A stretch of DNA of 64,000 nt from Cardinalis cardinalis (GCA_014549065.1 JACDOX010000144.1:1186089-1250088), one strand, 5' to 3'; counted from the stretch's first letter, positions 1-11,890 are shown. Notes: generated by a model from the sequence alone, not told the origin. A program made the numbers and translations.

Positions 1-1802
1 TTCCACTTGCTGTGCATATTTTATTTGCTGTAGCCAGTCTTTAAGTCTCCTAGACACAGTTTTCAGCNTCATCCTCTCAGCAGCCATCATTGCATCCATC
101 TTATCCATCCTTCAACTTGTCCAGCCCTGATTACAGTGGGATTTGGTTGCATCCTGAGCCTGTTGCTAGGACAGAGGCNGCTGCATTGGGAAGGCATTTG
201 CTGCATGCTGCATCTGTCAGGAGGCTGCAGAGCCAGAAGATTTCTTGATATGATAGACCAGGTGTCAAAAGCAATAAATAAAAATAATAGTGAGAATCCC
301 TGATGAGAAAGGAACTCAGCTTTTCAGAAGCGTCAGCCCGTAGCTGCCTTTGCTGAAGGTATTTTTAACTTATTTTGATTGTTTTCCAATCTCCATCTGA
401 TGTTCCAGCTCAGTTCTTCTGCAATTATTTCTCCCCCTGGTGCAGGCTTGTTTGAACTTTCAAGACTAATGGGATGCTGTAAGGGACCAAATCACAAAAT
501 CTGTAATTTCCACCAGGTCTTCTGAAACTGCNGGTTTGAGTCCCATGACCTGATTTAGAAGTTAAATTCAGGTTATACAGAGGTTACAGCTAAGCTGCTG
601 CAAAAATCCTTCTCCTCTGGAGCTGCTGACTTCCAAAAGGACAGAGAAGGAAAAATCCAAACAAGTTCTTCTACCTCCTGCACACACCCACGTGCCTGAG
701 TGAAAAGAGCAGCCAGGGGCCCTTGGTAATGAGACAAAGCCAATTAGGAAGAAACATGGAAGCTGATATAAAGGTATTTAACAATGCTTTTTCCTTCCCT
801 TTTGTGAGTCTGCAAGAACCATCTTCCTCACAAAACCACACTNGACAGGTTTTATTTCTCTTTCCCATTTCTACAGGAATCTGTCTGGGGAAAGATCTAT
901 GACCCCATCCAGAATAAAATCCCAAAGTCTCTAAAAACCTACTCTGATTTCACAGACGGAACCTCAGTATTTTGGTTTCCACATTCACAAGTCCCATCCT
1001 CTGTTTCCTAATGAATTGCACCTACCAGCTTTCTCCATATGTCCNCTGGGCTGGTGGCCAAAGGCAGGGAATAAAATGTACATTCAGCAGGGTTTGAGCT
1101 CATGCTTGGAGCTTGAGTCTTCCAGAAATCAACCTGGAGCTTTCCCCTTTCAGNTGCACATGTTCAGCAGTATTTATCTGTTGGTCAAATTTCCTCCCAG
1201 AAGCACAAACATCTTTGATTTGGGCTTGAATGTGGACACAGCTTCAGCAATGCATTCATTTGCTCTGCTTAAAAGCTACTAAGGGCCTGATAAATTAGTC
1301 TTGCCTAGAATTTTCTTTAAAAAGGGATTTTTCTCCCTTTCAGGACTGTATTTCCCTCCCCTTTCCAAGATTTGGACAATTGAGACTGTCAGAGGTGTCT
1401 AGTCTCTGTTCTTATAAAGTCTGGTCTCCTTTTATATGTATTCAATGCACAGAAAAATTCCAAAAGGACAGTTTATCCCACCCATTTTAATAACTATTTA
1501 GTCAGGGATGACTGAATTTGGGTTGGTAGGTAAGACAGAATGCCTGACCTTTTGGCTGCTAAATTTAGGGGAAGTAAGTCTTATTTTCTTAGACAAATCC
1601 CTTTGAGAACTCTTTGTATTACAGAAAATCCAGCTCCAGCTCTCAACCAGAACAGTGGAGCATCCCANCCTTACACAATCAGAAGATCCAGATCTACCAG
1701 TTAATTCATTTCAGAGTCCTTTCCTTGGATGTAACCCCACAGAGCTTGTCCATTTTCTGTGCTAATGCCTCATAAAAATCCCATAGGCAAAAATTAATAG
1801 AA
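1..1802. other. Unique non-coding stretch, nothing recognised
   Basis: Ordinary AT-rich single-copy-looking sequence with scattered single ambiguous bases. Open frames are under 90 codons, interrupted, and show no domain-like composition. I see no repeat family, no RNA gene and no convincing pair of splice sites. Confidence 0.6.
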
Positions 1803-2004
1803 CCTTTCCTTTCCTTTCCTTTCCTTTCCTTTCCTTTCCTTTCCTTTCCTTTCCTTTCCTTTCCTTTCCTTTCCTTTCCTTTCCTTTCCTTTCCTTTNNN
1901 NNNNNNNNNNNNNNNNNNNNNNNNNNNNNNNNNNNNNNNNNNNNNNNNNNNNTTTCCTCCCTTCTCACTTCTCCTTTCTATCTTCTCCCTTCTCCCTTCC
2001 TTTC
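1803..2004 (+). repeat. (TTTCC)n microsatellite with internal assembly gap
   Basis: A pure pentanucleotide array of about 19 TTTCC units runs from 1803 to 1897 and stops at a 55-base run of N (1898-1952). It resumes as a degenerate C/T-only tract up to about 2004. One strand is all pyrimidine and the other all purine, a composition that can form triplex DNA and tends to stop polymerases, so the gap length should be treated as an estimate. The lysine/glycine-rich open frame across it on the minus strand is an artefact of the repeat. Confidence 0.97.
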
Positions 2005-3376
2005 CTCACATGCATGGGGGGCAAAAAGATTTCTCCACACAATGTAATTCCATGTTAATTCCATCGGACACACAGGGAAATATGGCACTGCAAAGCTACA
2101 GAGGGTTTTGAACATCTTCCTGCTGGCAGGACAGATAGACAGCCACTGAGGTGCTATTAATTAGCAAAAGAGTCATGGATTGAAAAATCCTAGGCACCAC
2201 AATCTCTTTTTCTGTGATGTTTTTCAGGCCTCAGTCTAGGTTTGGAGCTCTCACCACACCAAGAACATCAGCATGCTTTAGGATGTTGCCAAAGCCTAAA
2301 GGATGTGTGGAGATGAATGCCTTTGATAAGCACAAGGCAGTCCACACCCTCACAATTACAGTGAGAAATCACACCAGGAAAGCCGAGAAATGCAAGGGCA
2401 AAGAAAAAACAGATGAGGAAAATCAGGAAAAGGAGAAGAATCAGACACCAGCTGTGTGTGATCTTCCCCAGCCTGAGGAAGTCATTGCAAGTCTCCACAT
2501 GTCCCATTGCAGGGGGAGTGCTGAGAGGAGATGGGGGAAGTGTGATGAGAAGGGAGGCAAACACAATGATGGGTGATAAGAAACAACCTGTGCAAAGGAA
2601 AAAAAAATAAAATCATTAAAAGGATGACATTAAGTTATTTAATTTTAGGAAGAAAGGATGTCCTTTACAGGAGAAAATAAAATTTATATGCTGAGCTTTG
2701 GACTATGATGTTTTTTACTCTGTGCACTTTGGTTCCCTTCAACCACAAGACACAAAGATGCAGTGATTAGCTGAGAACTCCAGTACGTAGATTTGTACAT
2801 AATTCATATTTTGACTTCTCTAAGTTTGCATAATAAATAGTTTAAACACTGCAGAAAATGTCTGAGAGAGGAAATTAGGATTCTGAATGAAAAAGTTAAT
2901 TATACCTCGAAGGATATTTTTTTTCAGATATATACAGGCTAGAAAAAAAGAGCCTAGAAGTGGATAATTTAGGAGATGGAAATGCAGAAAATTATGGGAG
3001 TGGTAGCAACAGGAGAGTTATCGCCTTAAATAGGATAATTAGACTAATTTAATTTTTTAAACTGTGGCATTGCATTATAGACAAACAATTCAATAAATAG
3101 CAGCCTGAACACTGTTGCTGCAGCTCCTGATGCTTCTCGGGGCTGTGGAGAATTTGGCTTTTCCTTTTCAGCAGAGTTGTCTGCAGCAGGAATACTGAAT
3201 TATCAAAATGGGTTGCTTCCTATAGTAAGTCATAAAGGGCAGGGACAGGAAATTATGGAGGAGTGGAAAGGAATATTGACATCATTAAATCAATCACTGC
3301 TGATTGGACCCAGGGACTGATGAAGCCNTGATTGGATCTGAAGCTGGAAGACACTGGGGACCAGCTCTTTAAAGAT
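2005..3376. other. Unique non-coding stretch
   Basis: AT-rich sequence without a recognised element. A 120-codon open frame at 2214-2576 is lysine/glutamate-rich with no domain pattern and no flanking splice signals I would trust, so it is not called as a gene. Confidence 0.5.
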
Positions 3377-3426
3377 ATTTAAGGACTTAACTTTTGCTGA
3401 TTAAAATAGGAGTTAGTCACTTAAAT
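3377..3426. repeat. Imperfect palindrome, possible relic of an ancient amniote repeat
   Basis: The left arm (ATTTAAGGACTTAACT) and right arm (AGTTAGTCACTTAAAT) are imperfect inverted copies about 18 bases apart. An ATTTAGGCACCTAACTCCCATTG-like inverted motif is common in old interspersed repeats of reptiles and birds, and this looks like an eroded copy. The family name is not certain. Strand is left open because the motif is self-complementary. Confidence 0.35.
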
Positions 3427-4249
3427 GGGGGTTAGATGGCTGATATCATGAGGAACCCAAAATATCTTGGGCCTGAATATTGATCCTGAAGGAAAGCACG
3501 TTCAGCAGTGATTACCCCAAATTGTGCTTTGGGATATGCATGACAGTGNACCCACATCCCTTGTGAGTGAGAGAGGAGAAAGAGAACAAAGAAAATATCA
3601 GATATATGAACTAGAGCAGACATTAGCCCAAGAGAAGGAGATAGGAGTTCTTGTCCTGAAGTTTCTTTCACTCATTTTTAGTCCATGTAGTGGAAATCCT
3701 CTGTACACCCTGACACAGGAGCTGGGACTGCAGTGCTGGGAGTCTCTGATGTCTGATAACACCTCAGCGCAGTCTGAGGTGCCTTTCAGCTCAGGCCGCC
3801 TCAGCTGTCACCCACACACTGCTCTGCAGGGAGATAAACTCCTGCATGCTCCTGTTTGTCTCCCCTCAGCTGCTCTCAGTCACACTTCGGGCTTGCATTG
3901 ATTCTCCAGCACATCGAGGGGTAGGGATGCAGCAGAGCAAGCTGCCTTCAATTCCACAGCCATGAAGTGACACCTGCCAGCCTCTCACACAGCATCTGAT
4001 CGCCAGTTAAAGGGATGATTGATGGTGTAAGGAGGGGATGCCCTTCCTGTCTCACAGGCTGTTTGGGGAAGGCACCAATTCACAGGCAGCAAGGAGAACC
4101 TGGGNTCTCTTGGCAAACTCTTCTTTGGCTGCAGACTTCACTCATCAGCTCATTAGTGCCAAATGTGGGGTAAGGAAGCTTCAAAATGTTTGGCTTGACT
4201 GTCTTTGGATNTTTAGATCAACCTGTGCCCAAGTGTCAGGATCTCTAGC
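3427..4249. other. Unique non-coding stretch
   Basis: No recognised repeat or gene. A 125-codon open frame (3524-3901) contains one ambiguous base and shows no domain-like features. Confidence 0.5.
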
Positions 4250-4983
4250 TGGTCAGAGTGACCCCGAGAAAAGTTGGNAAGTCTCTTTTCCCAGCCCAGT
4301 GCTTGAAGAAGGAGTCAGAACTCTTNATTTCTCACTCTCAAGGTTGTTTATTGTNTCTTATCNATAAAATTCTTTCTCCTGCCCTGCCGAGGTCCATCCA
4401 GCAGGACAGTTCCAGGCACTCTGCCTGCCCCCAGGGCAGTGTTATGTCTTTATACTAAAAACTACGTGTACAATGTTTACAATTACTTCCCAACACCTAT
4501 CACCTATGTTAGACAGTGAGCTGCTACTGTAAACCAATCCAAAAGTGCCACCATCACAGCAGGAAATGGAGGCCCAGAAGAAGAAGGAGAAAGGCTGGAC
4601 ACGCCCAGATCCCTCCATCTTGCCCCTCTGAATCCCCATACCAAAAACCCCAAAATCTACTTTTCCACCCCGTGATAACTTCACTAATANTCTACCTAAA
4701 CTGGTGTGGCTTGCTGATCTTCACATAAAGTTGGTAACTTGCTCCATGGGTCATAATCAAACCCACAGGTGTTTTGGGCTTCTGAGCCCCCTGGCAGGGG
4801 TCCTGGCAATTCTGGACAGCCAGAGGGATGTCCTGGGTTCCCACACCAAGGAATGAGGAAGGGCCTTTCTGCCAGGAGAGGTGCTTCAAAGTGGCCATGG
4901 ATGTTTTTGTGCAGAGGATCAAAGGGTGTTCCCTGTGCTCCCAAACCTGCAGTGTGAAGGGAACAAAGCCCCTGACTCCAACA
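4250..4983 (-). mobile_element. LTR-like block of an endogenous retrovirus, ends uncertain
   Basis: Read on the minus strand this block has long-terminal-repeat character: a possible TGTT start near 4983, a promoter-like middle, AT-rich AATAAA-like signals around 4340-4370 and a possible CA end near 4255. It contains five ambiguous bases, like the clear LTRs elsewhere in the window. I could not find a matching target-site duplication at either end, so one or both ends may be truncated or misplaced. It could be another class of mobile element. No retroviral internal region is attached. Confidence 0.4.
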
Positions 4984-5389
4984 GGTTACTTATAATTCTC
5001 CTGTTTTATTTTTATTATTATTTTTCTGTGCATATTAATTGTGGTACAATAGCAAAAAGTTTAAGAGACTCCAGAATGGGCAGCCAGATGATTGTGAGGT
5101 GTTTTTAGCAAAGGTTTTTCTTTAATCTGATGTAATTTATGTGATTCTTAAGAAACTTAACATAAAGGAATGGCAACCTACAGCACATACAGCAACAGAT
5201 CCAGATGGATGAAAACATGGAAGAGTTGAGTTATGCACCTGCCAGACTTGAAGAAACTAATTATGCAAGTCCTAATTTTTATGGCATATCAAATTTAAAT
5301 TGGTTCCTGGATGTCTGATAGGGAATAACATTTGGTGGGAATTGTATGAGGACCAGAGAAGGACAAACATAGTTCCTACATTTGGAAAG
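4984..5389. other. Unique non-coding stretch
   Basis: AT-rich sequence. The last part, from about 5300, may already belong to the eroded CR1 copy that becomes recognisable at 5390. Confidence 0.4.
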
Positions 5390-6350
5390 GGGAGAGGCAG
5401 CCCCAGGGAACTATAGACCAGTCATTTTAACCCAGAAAAATAATAGATTAAATTATTAATTCATTTATAAGCACCTGGAGGATAATAAAAATAAGAGGTG
5501 CAGTCAACATGGACTTGCAAAGAACAATATCTGTCATATTAATCTAATTTTCTTCCTTATAAAAGCCACCTGCCATAGTGGTTTAGGAGGATGCAGCAGC
5601 TGTGATGTATCTTGATTTTAATATCATCCCACTGCATTTTCTTAGAAGCAAACAAGGAAAATATGATCTAGTGGAAGTCCTGAATCAGGATGGGCCCTCA
5701 GTTGGCTGAGGAGTCACACATGAATAGTTCTCCTCTAAACTGGAAGGACATTAGGATTGGAGTCCCACATTACTTCAATATTTTCATTATCCATGTGGAT
5801 GATGTACTGAGGTGCACATCTATAAAATTTGCAAGTGACACTTTGCTGGAAGGGACTGCNAGCAGTTTGGGAGACAGGATTGGAATTTAAAAGGATTCTG
5901 ATTCATCAGAGGAGCAGCAGGAAATCAACAAGATGAAATTCAATAGGACAATGGTGCAAATGACTCCTCAGGAAGGAGAAACCACAGCTGTGTCCGTGAA
6001 CGGGAGAAAAACTGCCCTGATGGAAAAGTGGAAACTGCCCTGATGGGAAAGGAAAAGGCTCTGGGGTTCTGGTACTTGCCAGGATGAATGGGAATTTCCA
6101 GTGAGGAGAGGAAATCTCCTCTGGAAGGCAGCACCAGGCAGGTCCCCCATCCTGCTGGGCTGGGACTGGGGGGGCTTCAGCTGGGCAGGGAGGGTTGGGG
6201 CACCCATTTCCTGATGGGCACAGGGTGCAGAGATCCAAACAGATGCCAGCAAGGAGGGGAGAAGCTCCAGGAAACAGGACCTGTGAGAAAAGCTGAAATA
6301 GTTAAACCTTAATAAAAAAGGACTGAAAGAGGCCACAGTGCAGTTCAGTG
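5390..6350 (+). mobile_element. Ancient CR1 LINE, reverse-transcriptase region (broken)
   Basis: This is a decayed piece of the CR1 retrotransposon second open reading frame. Signature phrases appear in the right order: an 'actatagaccagt' block near 5410, an 'aacatggacttgcaaag' block near 5510, and an interrupted frame at about 5780-5860 reading FNIFIIHVDDVLRCTSIKFA. That segment matches the CR1 palm region normally written FNIFINDL...KFADDTKL. The catalytic FADD box reads FASD here, so the second aspartate pair is damaged. Stops and indels break the frame and no ATG-to-stop protein remains. Downstream of 5960 the match weakens but stays colinear. This is a neutral fossil, not a gene. Confidence 0.8.
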
Positions 6351-7951
6351 ATGGGCTGCAGGACACCTCAGTGGGTTCTGAGGGTGTAAGACAGTTAGCC
6401 TGAGGTTTAATTCCCAACAGGAAGGAGAACTGTGTTAAAGTAAGAAATTTTAGCTCTTTAATCAACTAGAAAGGACAGCCATGAATTATCCTTTCCTGAG
6501 TGCTTTAAAGAATACTTTAATAAGCTTTCTGTTGATGGACATCTAGATCAGGGCTGTTACATTTCTTTAAGCTGAGAAGTGACTTCCATTTCAATTGGGA
6601 TCCCAATCTCTGTCTTTGGAAGTGATCAGAAAGCCATCCTGGAGATAAATCTCTCTGTCAGAAACTCCATCAAAATCAATGCAGCTCCATACAATACTGA
6701 AATAGATTTAAGGAAAAAATAAATTGTGTTCAGAAGAGTTGTAAGTACATTAACAACCAATGTATGTTAATCCTTTCNTATCAATCCAATGGTAAAATAA
6801 TAACATCCAAAAATAAAGTTTTTCTGCTTCTATTTCAATTTTGAAAAAGAGTTCAGTGTCTGAAATCTCCTCTGGCTTTTTTTCCCCCCCCTCAATTATA
6901 TAATTTGGGATAATAAGAAGTAATACTTCTCACAAGCCTTTCCTTACTTTAACCATAATAGCTACAATATTCTTCCTACTCTTCCTACCCACAGCAGACT
7001 TCTTCATAAATAAAGGCTGTGGGAGTCTGGTACTTCACACATGAATATCCTGTCTTTCCCCATGCTCCTCACAATGGTAATCCCTGCCATGGTTATTATT
7101 TATTCAAAAGGTAATGAATAATAATAAATAATGTAGATGATTACTGAGGTGTGATTAATGAATAATGATAAATAATGGGGGGGGAAGTATTGTTGCTTGT
7201 CAGATAATATCTATTTATTACAAACCATGAAGTAGGGCAGGAAAGCCTCATGCAGTGATGAAATAACCACAGTCTTTCACCATTTTCAGGAGGGTTGAAG
7301 GCTCTTAGAGTCAAATTTTCTCCAAAATGCTCCATTTTCTATGCATTGATTCCCCTTAACAATCTGCATCATGGTAAAACTGCTAGAGGCAGAGAAATGG
7401 CACAAATTTACCCCTTCTTTTGGGTGGTTAAATAAGCAAGAAACTCTTCTGAAAATCAAATCAGCATTTCAGGTGCTGAGGTCTTGGATATTTAATTCTG
7501 AGGGTTTAGTNTGAGTGCATTATTTTCCTTAAGATTGGCCTCACATAGCCAATTACACACATCCCACAGTCTACCACAGTGATAGAAAGATCATCAGCTG
7601 AAAGAAAGAAGAAGGAAAAATGAGGAAGCAAGTCCTGCTTTTGATTCTCATCTTAATGGTAATGAGAAAAATTGTGGCTAATTACAAGGGTTAATTGGCG
7701 TTTGCACAGGTGCAGATGTGACATGTAAGCACACACTCTGCTACAGATNTTGAAACCTAGTGTTAATTTCCTAAGGAATTATTTTGATTTAACAAAACAC
7801 AGGCACCTGAACTGGATGTAAACAGGCTCAGTGGCTTAGAACAGGCAGGAATCTGCTCAGGGCATCCAGGTCTTGCACTAAAACCTGCAATCACATTCCT
7901 GGGGAGGAGACTGAGTTGGTTCCTCTCTTACAGGTGAAAATCTGGAAGAAT
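6351..7951. other. Unique AT-rich stretch with a small AAT-rich patch
   Basis: No gene or clear repeat family. At about 7105-7190 the sequence is a loose AAT/ATA repeat containing two similar phrases (taatgaataataataaata and taatgaataatgataaata), followed by a run of eight G. The first 130 bases may still be part of the CR1 relic upstream. Confidence 0.5.
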
Positions 7952-8142
7952 AGTGAGGAAACTGGAATTGCAGTGGCACAGGGTGCCCAGAGAAGCTGTG
8001 GCTGCCCCATCCCTGGCAGTATTCAAGGGCAAGCTGGATGAAATTTNGGGCACCCTGGAATAGTGGAAGGTGTCCCTGCCATGGCAGGGGTGGAATGAGA
8101 TCTTTCGAGCCTTTTCCTCCTCAAACCATTGTGTGATTCTGA
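7952..8142 (+). mobile_element. CR1 LINE 3' fragment
   Basis: Characteristic CR1 3' sequence: 'gtgcccagagaagctgtgg' near 7983, 'gtggaaggtgtccctgcc' near 8063, then 'gtgtgattctga', the start of the CR1 terminal microsatellite. The copy is heavily 5'-truncated, as is usual for this family in birds. Confidence 0.9.
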
Positions 8143-10066
8143 AACAATTGGGTTTTCTCAAGCTTCATCCCTGNCCTGAGCAAAGGTGCAGTTTCCTCTG
8201 GTTGTTGCCAAGGCTGCAGAGCCGTGGTCAGGCTGTGTCTGCAGCAGGCAGGGGTTTGTGTCTGACACCACAAAAGGCAGAAATAAAAGAATACTTTTCA
8301 TTTTATTGAGGTGCAGCAGAGAATGGAGCACACTGGTGTGAGAGGCTCCCTCATTCTGTTCCAGGGAGGAGCTGGGCAGCACCACTGGGTTCTTGATAAA
8401 CATCTGGTGGTGATTTACTGATTTCCAGATTTTACTTCCATTTAACAGCTGGATCAGCNTCCACTGCTCATCTCTTAAGGGCTGCAGCAGAACCCTTTGG
8501 TATGTAAACAGCCTGGCAAGAAATCAGTAAGAGAATGGGTTGGGAAGAGGAGGAAAATTTTCAGATGATACCAGCAAACCCTGCCAAGATCAGTTTTCCT
8601 CCTTTGGGATTATTTGATGCATCAGTCTGCAAACTGAAGCAGAAAAGACACAAGAAAAAATATGGAAAGGAGAGGCTGNAGGGTACCAGGCTCTTCTGCA
8701 GTTCTATGAATGATTTGGTGATTAATAACAGGAAGCTCACTGAGCTCCTTGTGAGATTTGCCACCTCTCAGGCTTTGTGCTCTTAATCCATTTGATAGCC
8801 TTTAGGACATTGTTTCTCTTTTCAAATGGAAAATTGCTTAAAAAATATGGAAGTTCCATCACAAATTAAATATACAGCTGCACAGAAATAAGGCCAAACC
8901 TCTGAGCCTCATTAATTTGTTTCCTCCCCATTTTGGTTGTTGATAGCACATGGAAGAAGTGTATTTTCATTTCTCAGTTCAATTGCTTTTTGCCATCAGT
9001 TCANGCACCATGTCCAGGTGTTGTGCAGACCACAGGCTGAGAAATAGNTCTTCAGAGACTGTGCCATGAGAGAGCAAATGTGGTTAACAGAAGTGGGAAA
9101 GTTCCTGAATGACCTCCAGTCAACCCTTTTGCTTTCCAGTAGGGTCAGGAAGATCAATGCTTTTGAAGACATGAACTTGCCTGGTCTGTTTTTAAAAGCC
9201 TCCAGCGATGGTGATTTCACATTTTCCCCAGGCACAGCAGGAAGAGCTCTGAGAGCTCAGCTACCTTGAAAATTGAGGCTGAGCAAGGCAGAGTTTTCCT
9301 TCCATCCNTGAAGACCTTGGAAAAGCAGAAAAGCAGGCAGGAAAAGCCCAGAGAGAGCCACGAATGCCCCTGTGGGAAGGCAGCAGCTGGCAGCCACCTC
9401 AGCCTCAGCNTGTGGAGATGAATTGCAGGTGCTTCCACCCCATAAGTCTATGAAGTTTCCTTTCACTTTAATATTTATGGGAAGCCACTCTAACATATCA
9501 AAGGTGTGCTCATCTTTACTCCATTACTCATGAGAGAGATAACTCAATATGTCAAAGATGCCCTGATCAAGGGGCAATTTCTCTTCTCCCCATGCCAAAT
9601 GCAGACCAGGTGGAAATGGATGCATCTCCAGGAAAATTGTATCTTTTCATGCTGGCACTGAGCAGAGCCCTCTTGCTCAGTCNACTGGAACATTTCCCAG
9701 ATACCAATGTCAGCTCCTCAGCTCAATCCAGTGCACATCACATGGCCCTTTTCTTTAAGCAGCCCTACAGAAAGAACAGACTGGAATCGTGCTTTCATGC
9801 CTTAGTACTTTGTTTAAGAGCATGAAATTGTCTCTTGGTGAGAAAGATGGAGGCTTTCAAGCTGGCAAAGAAGAGACATTTTTAAGCACTTTAACCCAGA
9901 GGGATGTAATAGCTGCTGAGGCTGGGATTCATCTCCCTTCCCTTCAGAAGAGGAGCAGGGAGAGGGCTGGGATAATCACCCCAATCTCTCTTCAGCCTGG
10001 GGCTGTGGGTGCCTCCCCAGAGGATCCCTCTGACCCAGATTAGAGCCAGTTCTGGAGAGGGAAATG
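8143..10066. other. Unique non-coding stretch
   Basis: No recognised element. Short open frames only (under 85 codons), several containing ambiguous bases. The final bases abut the target duplication of the LTR that follows. Confidence 0.5.
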
Positions 10067-10072
10067 AGGCAT
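10067..10072. repeat. Target-site duplication AGGCAT (left copy)
   Basis: AGGCAT here is repeated exactly at 10695-10700, immediately outside the LTR with TG...CA ends. Six bases is the usual duplication size for betaretrovirus-like (class II, ERVK) elements. Confidence 0.9.
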
Positions 10073-10694
10073 TGTAGGAGCGTCAGGGGGTAGGAGGGTT
10101 GGGACAGATGGAGATGAGAGATCTCTGCAGCCAGGTCTGGAACTTGGGGTTTATTGCAAAGGGCCTGGGTGCAGGGCCCTGCTGGGAGCTGCCAGCCACA
10201 GCTCAGAGCAGGGACAGAGAAGAGAGGGGGAGAGAGGATGAGAGGGTAAGAGAGTAAAAGCATAAAAGAGTAAAAAGGAGCAAGAGAGCGAAGTTCTTGT
10301 TACAATACAATAAATCTTCTTTTGTATTGAATATGCTGATTCTCACTAACCAATCTAGTACAAGATACAAATCTTATAGCATTTCTATACAGCTTATAAG
10401 AATTACTACATTACTATATTGTGCTACATTTTAAACCCTACAAACTCCTCTTTGGGCCCCTTCTACCAAGCTGTAGGGTCTGCTCTGACCCTTGGGCCTG
10501 TCTGCAAGCAGAGGGTGTTGTTCCATCAAAAGGGGATCACCTTCAGCCGGCCACACCATTGTTTTCCAGTTGTTCAGTAACTGAGGGATCTCAAAGCTGC
10601 TTTCATTTCAATCTCACTTATAGTTTCCATATTCTCAAAATCTTTTGCCAGACAATCATATTGANAAGGCTTTCCTGTTTCATCTTCCCCAACA
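10073..10694 (-). mobile_element. Solo LTR of a class II-like endogenous retrovirus (family B)
   Basis: A 622-bp element. On the minus strand it begins TGTTGGGGAAGATG and ends CTCCTACA. An AATAAA polyadenylation signal (TTTATT on plus, 10150-10155) sits about 80 bases before its 3' end, followed by a U5-like segment. The perfect 6-bp duplication AGGCAT on both sides fixes the boundaries. There is no internal gag/pol/env sequence, so this is a solo LTR left by recombination between the two LTRs of a provirus. It carries one ambiguous base near 10665. Promoter activity is possible but not shown. Class assignment rests on duplication length and overall layout. Confidence 0.9.
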
Positions 10695-10700
10695 AGGCAT
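10695..10700. repeat. Target-site duplication AGGCAT (right copy)
   Basis: Exact match of the six bases left of the LTR at 10067-10072. Confidence 0.9.
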
Positions 10701-11227
10701 CTTTCAGGGGAGCCTTCTGCTGCTGGCTGCAGAGGCAGCCTGGTGTGACCACATCAGCCTCAGGGGTTGAACACCTAGATGGTTAAATTAAGGAAATGAG
10801 TCTCCCTCTGCCTGGCATGCAGAATTCCAGCAGTTCAAATCCCTGTGCACTAAGAGCAGTTTATGAAATTCTGCTTCAACCTTGTGTCAAGTTCTGAGAA
10901 ATAAAAAAAAAACAAAAACCCGTGGGAAAATATCCTTGTGAAGCCATTTTATTTCAACATTTTAAAAAATGGAGAAATTCTGGGGTGCTCCCAGCCCCAA
11001 AAGTTGCTTTGGAAATCCCAGGGANATTCCATGCACAAGCCAGTCTTAGGGAAGGAAACCAGAAAAAAAGAACAATCTTTGGAAATAAAATTGCATAGGG
11101 AATAGAAAATGAGCAATGAAGCTTCAAAAACTCTCTTTTTTTCTTCCCTTTTTGAATCTCAGAATTCCTCTGGCTTCATTATTATCTGTCATACTTAGGA
11201 AGGCTTAGTATGGGTTTTCATTGACCT
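10701..11227. other. Unique non-coding stretch
   Basis: No gene or repeat family recognised. Includes a short A-rich tract near 10900-10920. Confidence 0.5.
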
Positions 11228-11304
11228 TTGGGGTTTTGTTGTTGCTGTTGTTGTTTTGGGGTTTTGTTTTGGTGTGTTGGTTTTTTTTTTGTTTTGTTTT
11301 GTTG
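11228..11304 (+). repeat. G/T-only low-complexity tract
   Basis: Nearly all bases are G or T, built from GTT and GTTTT units with a T10 run at 11281-11290. It could be a decayed microsatellite. Confidence 0.85.
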
Positions 11305-11549
11305 ACTTATTACTCTCCCCTTTTTCTGTATTCCTGCATCTCTAAGTAAATCCAAGAGAGCTTTATTATTTATGAAGTATCATAAGTATCTCTGGTGCTT
11401 TATACACCAGTACAAATGCATTCTCTTCCCTCAAAGGGGCTCAGTTTCCAGAAGACACCAAAGCCTGTAGAACAGGTGGAGGAATGGGAACATCACCAGG
11501 GCATTGGGATGGTGAGGGCAGCACCATCAACATTTCTGTGGGAGAGGCT

Positions 11550-11642
11550 GGTGCCTTGTGGGGTCCCTGCCCATGGCAGGGGTTTGGAATGAGATTGGCC
11601 TTAAGGTCCCTTCCAGCCCAAACCATTCTGGGATTCTGTGAT
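11550..11642 (+). mobile_element. CR1 LINE 3' tail (plus orientation)
   Basis: 'gggtccctgcccatggcagg' is followed by 'ccttccagcccaaaccattc' and 'gggattctgtgat', the canonical CR1 3' end. Only about 90 bases of the element remain. It faces the minus-strand CR1 that begins 90 bases downstream. Confidence 0.88.
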
Positions 11643-11732
11643 CTTCTCTAAAGGGAGGACTGTACATTTGATAGCCTTCAACCTGAAATGCAAACAANGA
11701 AAAGAGAAGATGAGGACCAGTGGTCATTTTAA

Positions 11733-11890
11733 CATAGAATCATAAAATCCTAGAATGGTTTGGGTTTGAAGAGACCTTAAAGCTCATCTCNTTCCCCCCA
11801 NCCTNCCATGNNCAGGGGCACCTTCCACTATCCNAGCCCTGTCCAGCCTGGCCTTGGACACTTCCAGGGATCCAAGGGCAGCCNGTGGGC
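11733..11890 (-). mobile_element. CR1 LINE 3' tail (minus orientation)
   Basis: Starts with 'catagaatcataaaatccta', the reverse complement of the CR1 terminal repeat, and continues through 'gccctgtccagcctggcctt' to about 11890. It carries an unusual density of ambiguous bases (about eight in 158 bases), suggesting a poorly resolved or variable copy. Its 3' end points towards the plus-strand CR1 at 11550-11642. Confidence 0.88.

Noticed and set aside
5968..6465. 165-codon open frame on minus
   Set aside because: Antisense to the decayed CR1 copy; composition Ser/Pro/Phe-rich, as expected by chance opposite a purine-rich strand.
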